Assembly (NCBI RefSeq): GCF_021462225.1
Contig: NC_061801.1
Span: 10,226,125 to 10,290,124, forward strand
Length of the DNA stretch: 64,000 nucleotides
Direction of reading: 5' to 3'
Origin: Girardinichthys multiradiatus
Lineage: Eukaryota; Chordata; Actinopteri; Cyprinodontiformes; Goodeidae
The notes under the pieces were generated by a model that ran no database searches, had not been told where the DNA came from, and was given only the letters and a program-made list of their open reading frames with translations. A program made the position numbers and the translations under genes. Below are positions 45,900 to 56,085 of the stretch, piece by piece (position 1 is the first letter of the stretch; each line of letters begins with the position of its first letter).

Positions 45900-46275
45900 C
45901 AACACACAGTAGGGTCAGGTATAGTAATATGACTCAACTGCAAACCTACCAGGACATGGTTATTGACATAAACTGAAAGGCAGGGCAGGGAGAGTAATAA
46001 TCAGAAAAGCAGCTAGAGTGTTATAGTAACTGTAGAGAAGCTGCAGAGGTTCACAGCTCAGGTGGGAGAGCCTGCAAATCATGTAGTTTGCCACAAGCCA
46101 TGTGGGGGACACAGCAAACATGTGGAAGAAGATGCTCCGGTCAGTTGAGACCAAACTTAAGCTTTCACTTAAATGTAAACTATGTGTGGCATAAACTTGC
46201 ATTGCACAATACCCTTAAAACACCATTCTAATTGTGAAACGGTGATGGTAGCATCATGCTTTTGAGAATAGGGCT
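45900..46275 (+). pseudogene. Tc1-like remnant, + strand
   Basis: ACTGCAAACCTACCAGGACA, GAGAAGCTGCAGAGGTTCAC, CACAAGCCATGTGGGGGACA and GTGGAAGAAGATGCTCCGGT follow the order of the common fish Tc1 transposase. The region from the first catalytic Asp onward is mostly lost. Confidence 0.72.
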
Positions 46276-46962
46276 GCTGTGTATGCTTTCAATGGCTAGA
46301 TAGAGCATTGATAGCATTCACAGTTGGTGTAACTAAACTCCAACAAAAGGAAAAACAAATTAGCAGGTGTTAATGTAATTAATGTCTGAGGACTGTGCTT
46401 TGCTCCTGAGGGATTTTCTTCTCCCTCATTGCCACTCCTTGTCTGTCTCACCCCCTGCTTCAGCCCATCCATCAGTCACACATGGTCTTCTGGGGTTCCC
46501 TTCAGCTGTTGGAATCTTAAAGCTCTTACTAAATGTCTTGAATGTTCCAATTGAGGAAATAAGCGCTTGACTCGCCTGTGAAGCAGGCCGTCTGTCTGCC
46601 TGCTTTCTCCTCTCATCCATGTCAGGACGTTGCATGGCTACGAGGAGAGAAAAACAGAGCGGAAACTGAAATGTCAGGAGAGAATTACACTTAGACATAA
46701 AAGCTAATTAATGTTGAAAAAAAGCACCATGCACCAAGGCCACTGAAAACATCTTAAGAGCAGTTTAGCATTAATAAAATTAACACATGCGCTGCCTCCT
46801 CTTTCTTTACAAAAAGATACCATTAAACTTTTTACTTGCATTGTGATCCTTTCAATAATTACTGTGAAGCCCTAGCTTGAATTTGTGGTAACAAATGACA
46901 TCTTTTCATCTTATTTCTAATGTCTTTGCATTGCTCCATCTCAGAAGGCCTTCTTGCCATCA
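46276..46962. other. Non-coding intron, modestly GC-richer at 46400-46640
   Basis: No repeat signature is recognised. The ORFs at 46382-46570 and 46426-46698 overlap on opposite strands and have no domain. Confidence 0.35.
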
Positions 46963-47591
46963 CCCTAATCCAGGGACGTGCACATATAGACGCTAGGTGG
47001 TGCTAGAGCACCTGCCCTTTTATCCTTTGGAGAAAAAAGTACCCTCCTGAAATTTATTATTATTTTTTTTTTACAGTGTATAGTGTGGGGCCCAAGGTAA
47101 AATTTCTGAATTTAAAAGGCCTATAATACCAGTGCCCCACATTTTGAAATCCCCCCCTCGCCAACACACGTGTCCCACCTCGTGTGTCTCTCAACAGAAA
47201 TTGGACCTGCGCTGGTCCAGCTTACCTCTTCTCTCCTCCACTCCGTCAGATAGAGCCCTGCCCTGCCCTGCCGACAGGCCGGCTAACCATCCAGGAAACA
47301 AAAAAAATGAATATACTTGCTTCCTAAACTTCAGATGAAAAAGTTAAAACTTCACCTGCCACCATTTTATCTAAACAGAACAGGCCAATGAATGGCATAC
47401 CTTTACCCGCTATGTATTCTATGGCCACCACCATGCGCCAGGAGAATGTCTACGATTTAACTCTTAGATTAAATTAGAAGAAAAAAATAAATTCAAATCT
47501 ATCTCATAGAGGTCGGTATTACATTTGCTATTACGGTCCATGATGACTTCTGTTTGACTCATGTTTTTTTTTTTTTTATTGGAAATAGGGC

Positions 47592-48345
47592 TGTGAGGGA
47601 CCAAGCCAGTCAAGCATGAGGACACAGTAATTTTCAAAGAACATGGGTTTTATTTCCCCAAACAAAATTCAAATAACTGTTACAGTGCCCTTAAAAGAGG
47701 TCCAATAAAGAAGCTAAACTCAAGACAAAAAAAATCAGGGTTAAACATAACAAAACCTCAAACTAACTGCTCAAACAAACAAACTGACCTCCTACACAAC
47801 AAACAAATGGGACCTAAATACTGGCTGATCAGACCAAACTAACACACTGAGGAAAAGGGAAGGAAAACATATACAGAAATTAAACTGGCAAAAATAACTA
47901 AACACAGTTAGCTTAAAAATGTACTTGAATGACTAATAACTAAACAAAATAAGCAAATCACAAAAACAAAGAGAACTTATGCAAAAATTAGAATAAAGAC
48001 TCCATGGTCTTCCCCCATGGTGGAACTCCAGATGGTATCACCCAATCAATCAATCTGGAATTTGAGTGTGCCAGCCAGAGTCCATTGCTTCTGTTCAAGG
48101 TACTCCCCCACAGCACCAGTAAAGAAAACACAGAAAATGTTAAATATTTGACAAAATTAAATATACAAAAGTTAACCAAATGTGCACGCTACAATTAGAA
48201 CTAATGTATTTCAATATTGTCAAATGAAAATATAAACAGAAACCCATGTATTTTTGCTGCAGTGAATGTGTATGTGAAAACTCAAAATGAAAAAGTGTTT
48301 GTGTGGGGGGTTACCGACTGTGTGGCTGCAGGTGTGGCCATCACA
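47592..48345 (-). repeat. 3' LTR of the Gmr1-like element
   Basis: 754 bp, TG...CA type. By eye it differs from the other LTR at roughly a dozen to fifteen bases plus a few small indels (about 98% identical). On the minus strand a purine-rich stretch (AAAGAGGG then GTGTGTG) precedes it at 48346-48360 and is a plausible polypurine tract. Confidence 0.92.
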
Positions 48346-48458
48346 CACACACCCTCTTTGAAACTGCCACTAGGACAGCGAGAGAGAAAGTCAGCTGTCA
48401 CATTCTCTTTCCCAGGGATGTGCTGGACCTTAAACCGATAAGGTTGCATAGCCAGGTA

Positions 48459-49847
48459 CTACCGCGTGATTCTTCCATTAGTGTCTTTCATGCAGCTCAG
48501 CCGTTGAAGTGCCTTGTGGTCAGTCTGCAAGATAAACTCTCTCCCAAGAAGGTAGTATTTGAAGGAATCGAGTGCCCATTTGATAGCCAAAGCTTCCTTC
48601 TCCACTGTGGCATAGCGCTCTTCTCGGGGTAGTAGCTTGCGACTGATGTAGGCTATGGGATGCTGGTCCTCTAGTGAGCCCTGTAGAAGTACTGCTCCAA
48701 CACCCCTTTCAGAAGCATCTGTTGGCAATACAAAATCCTTTCCAAAATCTGGGCTATGGAGAACTGGATTCTTACTCAGAGATTGCTGGATGTCTCGAAA
48801 AGCTGCAACTGCTTCTTGACTCCACTGAACCTGGTTTGGGCACCGCAAACCTGTCAAATCCGTCAAGGCAGCTGCTCTAGCTGAAAAGTTTGCAATAAAG
48901 CGATTGTAGAAGCTGGCCAACCCAAGGAAGGATCTCAGCTGCTTTTTAGTCTGTGGAAGCAGAGCAGATGCAATAGCTCTAACTTTATCAACTTGTGGCT
49001 TTATAACACCACCTCCAACTGTGAAACCAAGATACTGTGTCTCAGTCTTGGCCAGGGAACACTTTGCTGGGTTGATTGTAAGACCTGCCGTCTTCAGTCG
49101 GTCCAAAACCATCCTTAGATGTTTCAGGTGTTCTTCCCAGGTTCCACTGTAAATTACAATGTCATCAAGATATGCACTGGCATAATCAGCAAGACCACAC
49201 AGTACCTGGTCCATCAGTCTTTGAAAAGTGGCAGGGGCTCCATGTAGACCAAATGGCAGGACAGTGAACTCAAACAGCCCCCAGGATGTGCGGAAAACTG
49301 TTAACTCCTGTGAGCCTTCACCAAGAACAACCTGCCAATAACCCTTAGAGAGGTCAATGGTGGATAAATATTTAGCTTTCCCCAGACGCTCTATCAGTTC
49401 ATCCATTCGTGGTGTAGGGTATGAATCAAATTTTGAAACAGAGTTCAGATACCTGAAATCAATACAAAACCTTATGGTTCCATCTTTCTTGGGAAAGAGA
49501 ACAACTGGATTGCACCACTCACGTTTTGAGGGCCAAATAATTCCCAAGGACAGCATGAGGTCCACTTCTTTCTTCAGTGCTCCCTGAAGACGTTCAGGAA
49601 CACTGTAACTCATGCGTCTGACTGGCGCCTTCTCTTTTAAGACAATGTTATGTTCCACCAAATTTGTGCGACCCGGAAATTCTTGGAATACATCTGAAGT
49701 TATGAGAGTTTTTACCACATGGCATTGGTCGTCAGTGAGGTGGCTCAGATCCACGTTGGAAGCAGACTGTGATGGCAAGTATTCATCAGTTTCTTCATCC
49801 TCTTCCACACGCCGGATGAACAAGACATCTGCTTCTTTCCCAGATCA
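48459..49847 (-). pseudogene. Gmr1-like reverse transcriptase-RNase H region
   Basis: In the same frame as the gag-PR-IN region and separated from it only by the TGA at 49845-49847 (context EWVP-stop-SGKEADV), so one polyprotein was split by a nonsense change. The 454-codon open part has RT motifs CIDFRYLNSVS, STIDLSKGYWQV, LPFGLHGAPATFQ and the active-site AYLDDIVIYS, then RNase H (PTDASERGVGAVLL, EKEALAIKWAL, LQTDHKAL). A TAG at 48459 replaces what is normally Trp in the RITRW(Y) region, cutting the RNase H C-terminus. RT follows integrase here. Confidence 0.92.
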
Positions 49848-52783
49848 TGGGACCCACTCTTTAAGCAGATTTACATGCAGCACTTTGGTAGATCGTTGGT
49901 GTCCCGGGGTGGCAACCTGGTAGGTTGTTGGACCTAACTTCTTCTGCACTTCAAAGGGACCCTGCCACTTTGCCAGAAGCTTACCATCATTTGTAGGCAA
50001 CATTACCAGCACCTTTTGACCTGGTTCAAAACGTCTTTCCCTTGCTGAACGATCATACCAAGCTTTTTGGGACAGTTGTACAACTGCCATATGTGTTTGA
50101 GCTAATGCACTCATTTTTTTCAGTTTCTCCCTCATCTGTAGGACATAAGAAATGACATTAACTGGATTCTCTCCTTCTTGGGTCCCTTCCCACATCTCCT
50201 TTAACAGGGTAAGAGGGCCCCTGACCTCATAACCATATAGGAGTTCAAAAGGTGAGAACCCAGTGGAGGCCTGGGGAACTTCCCTATAAGCAAACAGGAG
50301 GTAGGGCAACCACTGATCCCAGTCAGAGCCTGTTTCATCCACAAACTTACGAAGCATTTGTTTCAGGGTCTGGTTAAACCGCTCTGTTAACCCATCTGTT
50401 TGGGGATGGTATGGGGTGGTCCTCACACTTCTAATCCCCAACAGTTTATATACCTGTTTCAATAAAACAGACATAAAATTAGTTCCTTGATCTGTGAGAA
50501 TTTCACGAGGAAACCCCACTCTTGAAAATAACTGTATTAAAGAGAAGGCTACAGCTTTTGCCTTTATTGTTTTCAATGGAAAAACTTCAGGGTATTTGGT
50601 TGCATAATCTGTGACTACCAACATATACCGATACCCTGTGTGGCTTTTTTCTAGGGGTCCAACAATGTCCTTTCCGAGACGTTCAAATGGTGTGCCTATA
50701 ACAGGCATAGGCTGAAGTGGAACTCTGGAGGGGCTTTTAATTGATGTCTTCTGACACTGGGGGCAGCTCTTGCAGAATTTTGCAACATCTGAACGTAGGC
50801 CAGGCCAGTGGAAGTAACGCTTAATACGACTAGTGGTCTTGTGTTTCCCTAGGTGGCCAGCCCAGGGAATGGAGTGGCTCAGATTAAGTACAACATCTCG
50901 GGCCTCTTGAGGGACCACTAGCCGCTTGGCCTGAGCACACCGATGGTAAAGTATGCCGTTCTGTAAAAAATACCCCTCTTTGTTGTTGCCAAGCTCACCC
51001 TCTGAATCCTTCTGCTTAGCTCTCAAAAAAAAAAAAAAGGCTGACAGCGCTGGGTCCTTTTGTTGCACTTGAATTATGTTTATTGGCATTTGAAATCCCA
51101 ATGGTTCATCAGGGGTAGCCTCATCTGGCAAATTTACAACAGTACCTCTAAACTTCTCTTGCTTTCTTTGACTTCTTGATTTCTTAGATCTCCTGGGTTT
51201 AGTTTCTAAGTCAGCATCAAAGAAAGGTAAGGTACTCAAAGTTGGAAGATGCTCATTCACTTCTTTAGCTTTGGTCCTCGTAATAGTCACATTACAGTCT
51301 TTTGCTGGTTTTAACAAATCATAGAGCACTGGCAGGTCTTCACCCAAAACTACTGGGAATGGCAGGTTATTAGCCACACTTACATTCAATAAATACGGTT
51401 GTCCTTGTACTTCAATAAATATGTCAGCTGTAGGGTAAGGCTTCTCATCACCATGCACACAACAGATTGGGATGGTCTCATAAGTACACATGGTACTTGG
51501 TACAAGTAGTCTGTGAACCAAGGTCTGAGTACTGCCAGTATCTATCAAGGCTTTATGTCTTCTCCCATTGATTTTTACTGTGGTCATTCTCATTGGAAAT
51601 CCCTTTTCTTGTTTTACATCCAAGTCTTGGCATGGCACAAAGCACATCTGGGTTAGTTTTAAAGGGTTTTGTGGACACATAGGTTTGATGTGCCCTTCCA
51701 GCCCACAAAGGTAACAAACTGGAATTATTTTATTAAATTTATTATGAATATTTGCAGGCAGTTCATTTCTGGCAGGTATTTTACTCACACCTGTTGCTGA
51801 ACTCTGTTGATGCCGAGATGGAGCTGGCCTGCAGGTGTCCTTGTCTTTAAAGGAAGTGTTACTCCATGTCTGGCCCTTCCTTCGAGCAGCCACAAACACA
51901 TCAGCAAAGGTGGAGGCTTCTGCAGCTGATTTCAGATCATGCTCTTTTATCCACACCTGGAGCTCAGGGGACAACATTCTTAAATACTGTTCCAGGATTA
52001 ATATTTCACCAACTTCTTCCACTGTTTTACCTCTGGGTAGAATCCATTTCCCAAACAACTCATTTAGCCTCACATACAGCTCTTTGGGGTTCTCATCAGG
52101 ATAAACATACAGGGAACGAAACCTTTGTCTATAGGTCTCTGGATTAATGTCATACTTCTTCAAAATTGCTGTTTTCACATTATCACAATTTAGTGTCTCA
52201 TCAACATCCATATGAACATAGGCACTTCTTGCCTTACCCGTAAGGAGAGGAATAAGCTGAAAAACCCAGTCTGCTTTTGGCCATCTACAGTCAGCTGCAA
52301 TTCTTTCAAATGTCACAAGGAAATGTTCAATATCATCTTCACTCCACTCAATTTCTGCAACTTTGGCTCAAGAGAAAATTGCGACTGACCTGAAGATATA
52401 TTGACTGGTGCAGATATAACCTGGGCCCGCTGAACAACTTCATAGTCATCCTCCCATGTTTCTGGATTAGTTGAAGAGGGTTCAGGGAGTGGAGATGTGC
52501 AGGCCTGCACTTCCATTTGTAGTAGCTGAAACTAATGTTTTAAGGCTTTAAACCACTGTTCCTGTATCTCACATTCTTGGTTTAATTTTACCTCCCATGC
52601 CTCCTGCTGGCCCATGAACGCCTGCAAAATCCCAGTCAGGTCTCTCAGTGTTGGTTCTTTATCATCTTCACCCCCAGTGTCTGCTGCCATTGCCGAAGCT
52701 CCAGCCTCCATTTCCTCTTCTCCAGCACATGGTTCCTCTGTTAGTTGGGTCTCTGGTTCGTTTTTCCTGGCTCCACGGTGCAT
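49848..52783 (-). pseudogene. Gmr1-like gag-protease-integrase region
   Basis: Gag probably starts at the ATG at 52783 (MHRGARKNEPE). An in-frame TAG interrupts it near 52537 (after KALKH), and a frameshift lies near 52365 between SLEPK and the downstream frame. From 52316 an 823-codon frame holds a SCAN-like capsid (residues about 1-150), a zinc knuckle C201-x2-C204-x4-H209-x4-C214, the protease motif LIDTGST (D259), an H488/H492...C518/C521 zinc-binding domain, and the integrase core D550, D609, E645 (35 residues between the last two). LTDQGTNF and TTPYHPQTDGLTERFNQT are clear. A 14-base A run (51027-51040, + strand) encodes FFFF and is slippage-prone. It ends at a TGA at 49845. Confidence 0.92.
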
Positions 52784-52888
52784 GGTCAAAAAGAAAAAAA
52801 CATGGAGAGTCAAAAAAAGCAAAAAAAAAACAAAAACTGGGCTTAAGAAAACTGCCAAAAACAAAAAAAACTGTGTCCTCAACTGGCA

Positions 52889-52907
52889 AATCCCACTCCT
52901 GACACCA
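52889..52907 (-). other. Primer-binding site, tRNA-Leu type
   Basis: Two bases inside the 5' LTR, the + strand AATCCCACTCCTGACACCA equals the 3' end of vertebrate tRNA-Leu(CAG) including CCA, so on the element strand it is its complement (TGGTGTCAGGAGTGGGATT). All 19 bases match the tRNA end as I remember it. This suggests tRNA-Leu priming. Confidence 0.85.
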
Positions 52908-52909
52908 TG

Positions 52910-53669
52910 TGTGAGGGACCAAGCCAGTCAGGCATGAGGACACAGTAATAATTTTCAAAGAACATGGGTTTTATTTCCCCAAACTAACAAAATTCAAATA
53001 ACTGTTACAGTGCCCTTAAAAGAGGTCCAATAAAGAAGCTAAACTCATGACAAAAAAATCAGGGTTAAACATAACAAAACCTCAAACTAACTGCTCAAAC
53101 AAACAAACTGACCTCCTACACAACAAACAAAGGGGACCTAAATACTGGCTGATCAGACCAGACTAACACACTGAGGAAAAGGGAAGGAAAACATATACAG
53201 AAATTTAACTGGCAAAAATAATTAAACACAGTTAGCTTAAAAATGTACTTGAATGACTAATAACTAAACAAAATAAGCAAATCACAAAAACAAAGAGAAC
53301 TTATGAGAAAATTAGAATAAAGACTCCATGGTCTTCCCCCATGGTGGAACTCCAGATGGTATCACCCAATCAGTCAATCTGGAATTTGAGTGTGCCAGCC
53401 AGAGTCCATTGCTTCTGTTCAAGGTACTCCCCCACAGCACCAGTAAAGAAAACACAGAAAATGTTAAATATTTGACAAAATTAAATATACAAAAGTTAAC
53501 CAAATGTGCGCGCTACAATTAGAACTAATGTATTTCAATATTGTCAAATGAAAATATAAACAGAAACCCATGTATTTTTGCTGCAGTGAATGTGTATATG
53601 AAAACTCAAAATGAAAAAGTGTTTGTGTGTGGGGTTACCAACTGTGTGGCTGCAGGTGTGGCCATCACA
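52910..53669 (-). repeat. 5' LTR of the Gmr1-like element
   Basis: 760 bp, bounded by TGTGAGGG and CCATCACA on the + strand. Being at the 5' end of the minus-strand element, it should carry the promoter; I could not fix a TATA box. It has one duplicated TAA and a CTAA insertion relative to the other LTR. Confidence 0.92.
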
Positions 53670-54547
53670 AGGGCCTAATGAGCTGGTTAATGTTACAATT
53701 AATACACTACTAAAATACCTTTAATAAAGTTCAGTAAATGTGGTGCATGTAGGCTAAGTTGTATTTTCTACTTCTGTGTGTATAAAAATGATGTTGTGAT
53801 CAGAATATTTTAATTTCTAAATAGCAGACATCTTATCAGTTCTCAGGACTTGTAATCTCATTAATTGTTATTCTCTAAGAATAATTTCTGTCATATATCA
53901 CACTGGCTACATGCAGAAGTATAGATGATTCTTCTTATGATCATATTCTCTGATGTTGGGTTCATTTTGACTATAAAGATTTTATAACTCATTTTCTGGG
54001 TATAGTTGATTTACACTGTAGAATGGTCACTGGTTACTGAAGATAACTCATTTAGTGTGACCTACCTGGTAAATTTGGCAGTGTAATCTGCTTTGCTACA
54101 ACATAAGGTTATTTGGTGTAGAAGACATTTTGTGATAAAAGTACAGAATGATATAGTCAAGACAAACAGCTGTGCTCAGTGTGTAAAAAGAAAAAAAAAA
54201 TGAAGGATAACGTAAATTTCAAATTTGACTCAGGAAGTTCAGGTTGTGAATCAGTAATCTAACTTTAAATCAGTCTATGATAATTTTGTTGCCTTATTAA
54301 TCTTAAGAATTTTGTCAAATGCATTCTTGTTTTGAGTTTTTTTTTCCTGGGTGGTCATTTCCCTTCAACCCACAGGACAGTTTGTTTTGGGGGTGCGTAG
54401 TAATACATATAAATTATGTTCATGTTGTGCCTGTAATAAATCTCACACTACAAAGGCAACCGACCACTCCATGTGCCGCACAAGGTGCCCTTTTTCCCAC
54501 CTGAGCACCTGGCCCCCAAAATGTCTGTGCACGCCACTGCCCTAATC

Positions 54548-54840
54548 TTTAACTCCTTCCACAGATTTTCTGTAAGATTTAATTCAGGCTAGGCCACTCC
54601 AAATCATAAGCCTTACTTATGGTCAGAAGAAACATGTTGGTAAATTAAAAGATCGCATAAATCCTAACACCTCCAGGGGCAGCAATAATTCTGGGCTTAA
54701 CTGTGTATATCCTCCAAGGACCTGAAAACTCTTACATTGTCCACCATGATTGCCAAGAATGATTGACAAGAAGACAGACTGACGATGGGTCAACTTGAAC
54801 CAGCAAGCCCCAACATGACTACATTGGAGAATGAACCCAG
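54548..54840 (-). pseudogene. Weak Tc1-like debris
   Basis: GCTAGGCCACTCCAAATCAT resembles the minus strand of Tc1 transposase sequence. The rest is diverged and the boundaries are uncertain. Confidence 0.35.
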
Positions 54841-54915
54841 GAATAGTGATGGGAACTCCAGTTCCTTTTAGAGAACTGTTTCTTTTGGCTCACTTAAAAG
54901 AGCCCGAATAGTTCT
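54841..54915. repeat. hAT end-like fragment
   Basis: TAGTGATGGGAACTCCAGTT followed by TTTTGGCTCACTTAAAAGAG and CCCGAATAGTTC is the end sequence of a common fish hAT family. The opposite end and a target duplication were not found. Confidence 0.55.
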
Positions 54916-54919
54916 TAAG

Positions 54920-56085
54920 ATTTGTTGGGACCCACAGCCATGGTTACAACGTGAAAGGCCAGTACAGACTTTCCTGGAACTTTCTAAATAAATTGCATTA
55001 ACCTACTTCCGGCACAACCAAGCAAACTGTTGCAGCGGACTTCCAATGATACCACTGGCTGCATAAAAGCACCCCCTTTACAATGGTCCGACCTCTTCCA
55101 CGCCAGTGATCATCGGGATAGGAGGAGACCGCGCGCTAATGTCTCTTTGCGCTAATGTCTCTTTGCTGGCAAACAGACATAAACTCTTCAACTGGATCAT
55201 ATGCACAATTTCAGTACTGATGTACTGATGAATTACTGTTGAATGAAGCTGGTATTCATTCATAAAAAGGGTAAATTAAGGTATAAGCATTGCTTACTTT
55301 CTCTCTGAGGCCTGCAGAAGCAAACTGTCCCAGAGAAGTCCCCAGTAGAGAAGCTGTCTCTACAAGCCAAGTGAAGCGGTTTTCCCTGCCTGAGAGAAGG
55401 CCAACAGGAGCCGCATCACCGTGGTTACGCTAACGTGCAGTTTGGCCGGCTGACAGAACAGCCGCCACTCCCCACAGCTAAGGAGGTTAGCTGTAGCTAA
55501 CCGTTTAAAGACTGTGGAAGTTTCTTCAAACTTCGCCGCCTTGGACAACGTTCCTCACCACAGTTCATGAGGCCCAAGTGTTTGGGCAGAATAATATAGA
55601 AGTGATTTAGATTGAAATGATCTAAACGTTTTTCATTTTATGAAGTTTGATTTTGTTTGTGTTGAACTCAGCTATCTTGATGCTAGCAGAATATCTGCAG
55701 CACGCGTGCTCAGGTTGTGTTCTTTGTTTGTATGTTTTTAAAGTTAAGACAAACTTTACTTGAAGGATGATTTTAAACAGAAGATTGGCCATAACGCGCC
55801 GTCCGCGCTTATGCGTTTTAACCCTTTTACTGACAATATTTTTAAAGGTGTGTGTTTTGATTCTGGCGCTAAGCTATCAGCCTCCTTTGTTAGCTTCAAC
55901 TGCTAACCGGTAAGAACATGCTTGCTGCCAAATAATATTTACCCAGAAAGGTTTAGTGTTCAATCCAGTAAATAATGTGTCCCTAACATCATTTTACTAA
56001 ATTTGATAACCAAGTAAACACCATTAAGCCCCATTTCCCCAGAAAGATTTGGCTCTTTTCCAAAATATTCCCTTAAAAATAACAT
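54920..56085 (+). repeat. Unclassified dispersed repeat, copy B
   Basis: From 55166 it matches copy A at the left edge of the window. It reaches further left than the visible part of copy A, with a tandem duplication of 17 bases (GCGCTAATGTCTCTTTG) at about 55132-55165. The match to copy A ends near 56077. It lacks the T-poor insert. The left boundary is uncertain. Confidence 0.7.

Larger units (their letters stand above)
47592..53669 (-). mobile_element. Gmr1-like LTR retrotransposon (Ty3/Gypsy proteins in Ty1/copia order)
   Basis: A 6078-bp element on the minus strand with two LTRs of about 755 bp, both TGTGAGGGACC...CCATCACA on the + strand, and an exact 5-bp target duplication AGGGC (47587-47591, 53670-53674). 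Reading from the right: LTR, primer site, gag with SCAN-like capsid and zinc knuckle, protease, integrase, then reverse transcriptase and RNase H, then LTR. Integrase before RT is the opposite of normal Gypsy order and is the defining feature of the Gmr1 group first found in cod. The coding region is broken by three stops and one frameshift, so this copy is dead. Confidence 0.93.
46971..54539. mobile_element. Non-autonomous hAT element hosting the LTR retrotransposon
   Basis: Inverted ends CAGGGACGTGCACA (46971) and CAGTGGCGTGCACA (inward from 54539) match at 12 of 14 bases. They are flanked by an exact 8-bp duplication CCCTAATC (46963-46970 and 54540-54547), the hAT signature. Without the 6.08-kb LTR insertion and its 5-bp duplication the element is about 1.49 kb. 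It has no transposase frame, so it would have moved in trans. Confidence 0.88.

Noticed and set aside
51866..52147. Plus-strand ORFs opposite gag
   Set aside because: Antisense shadows of the retrotransposon capsid region.
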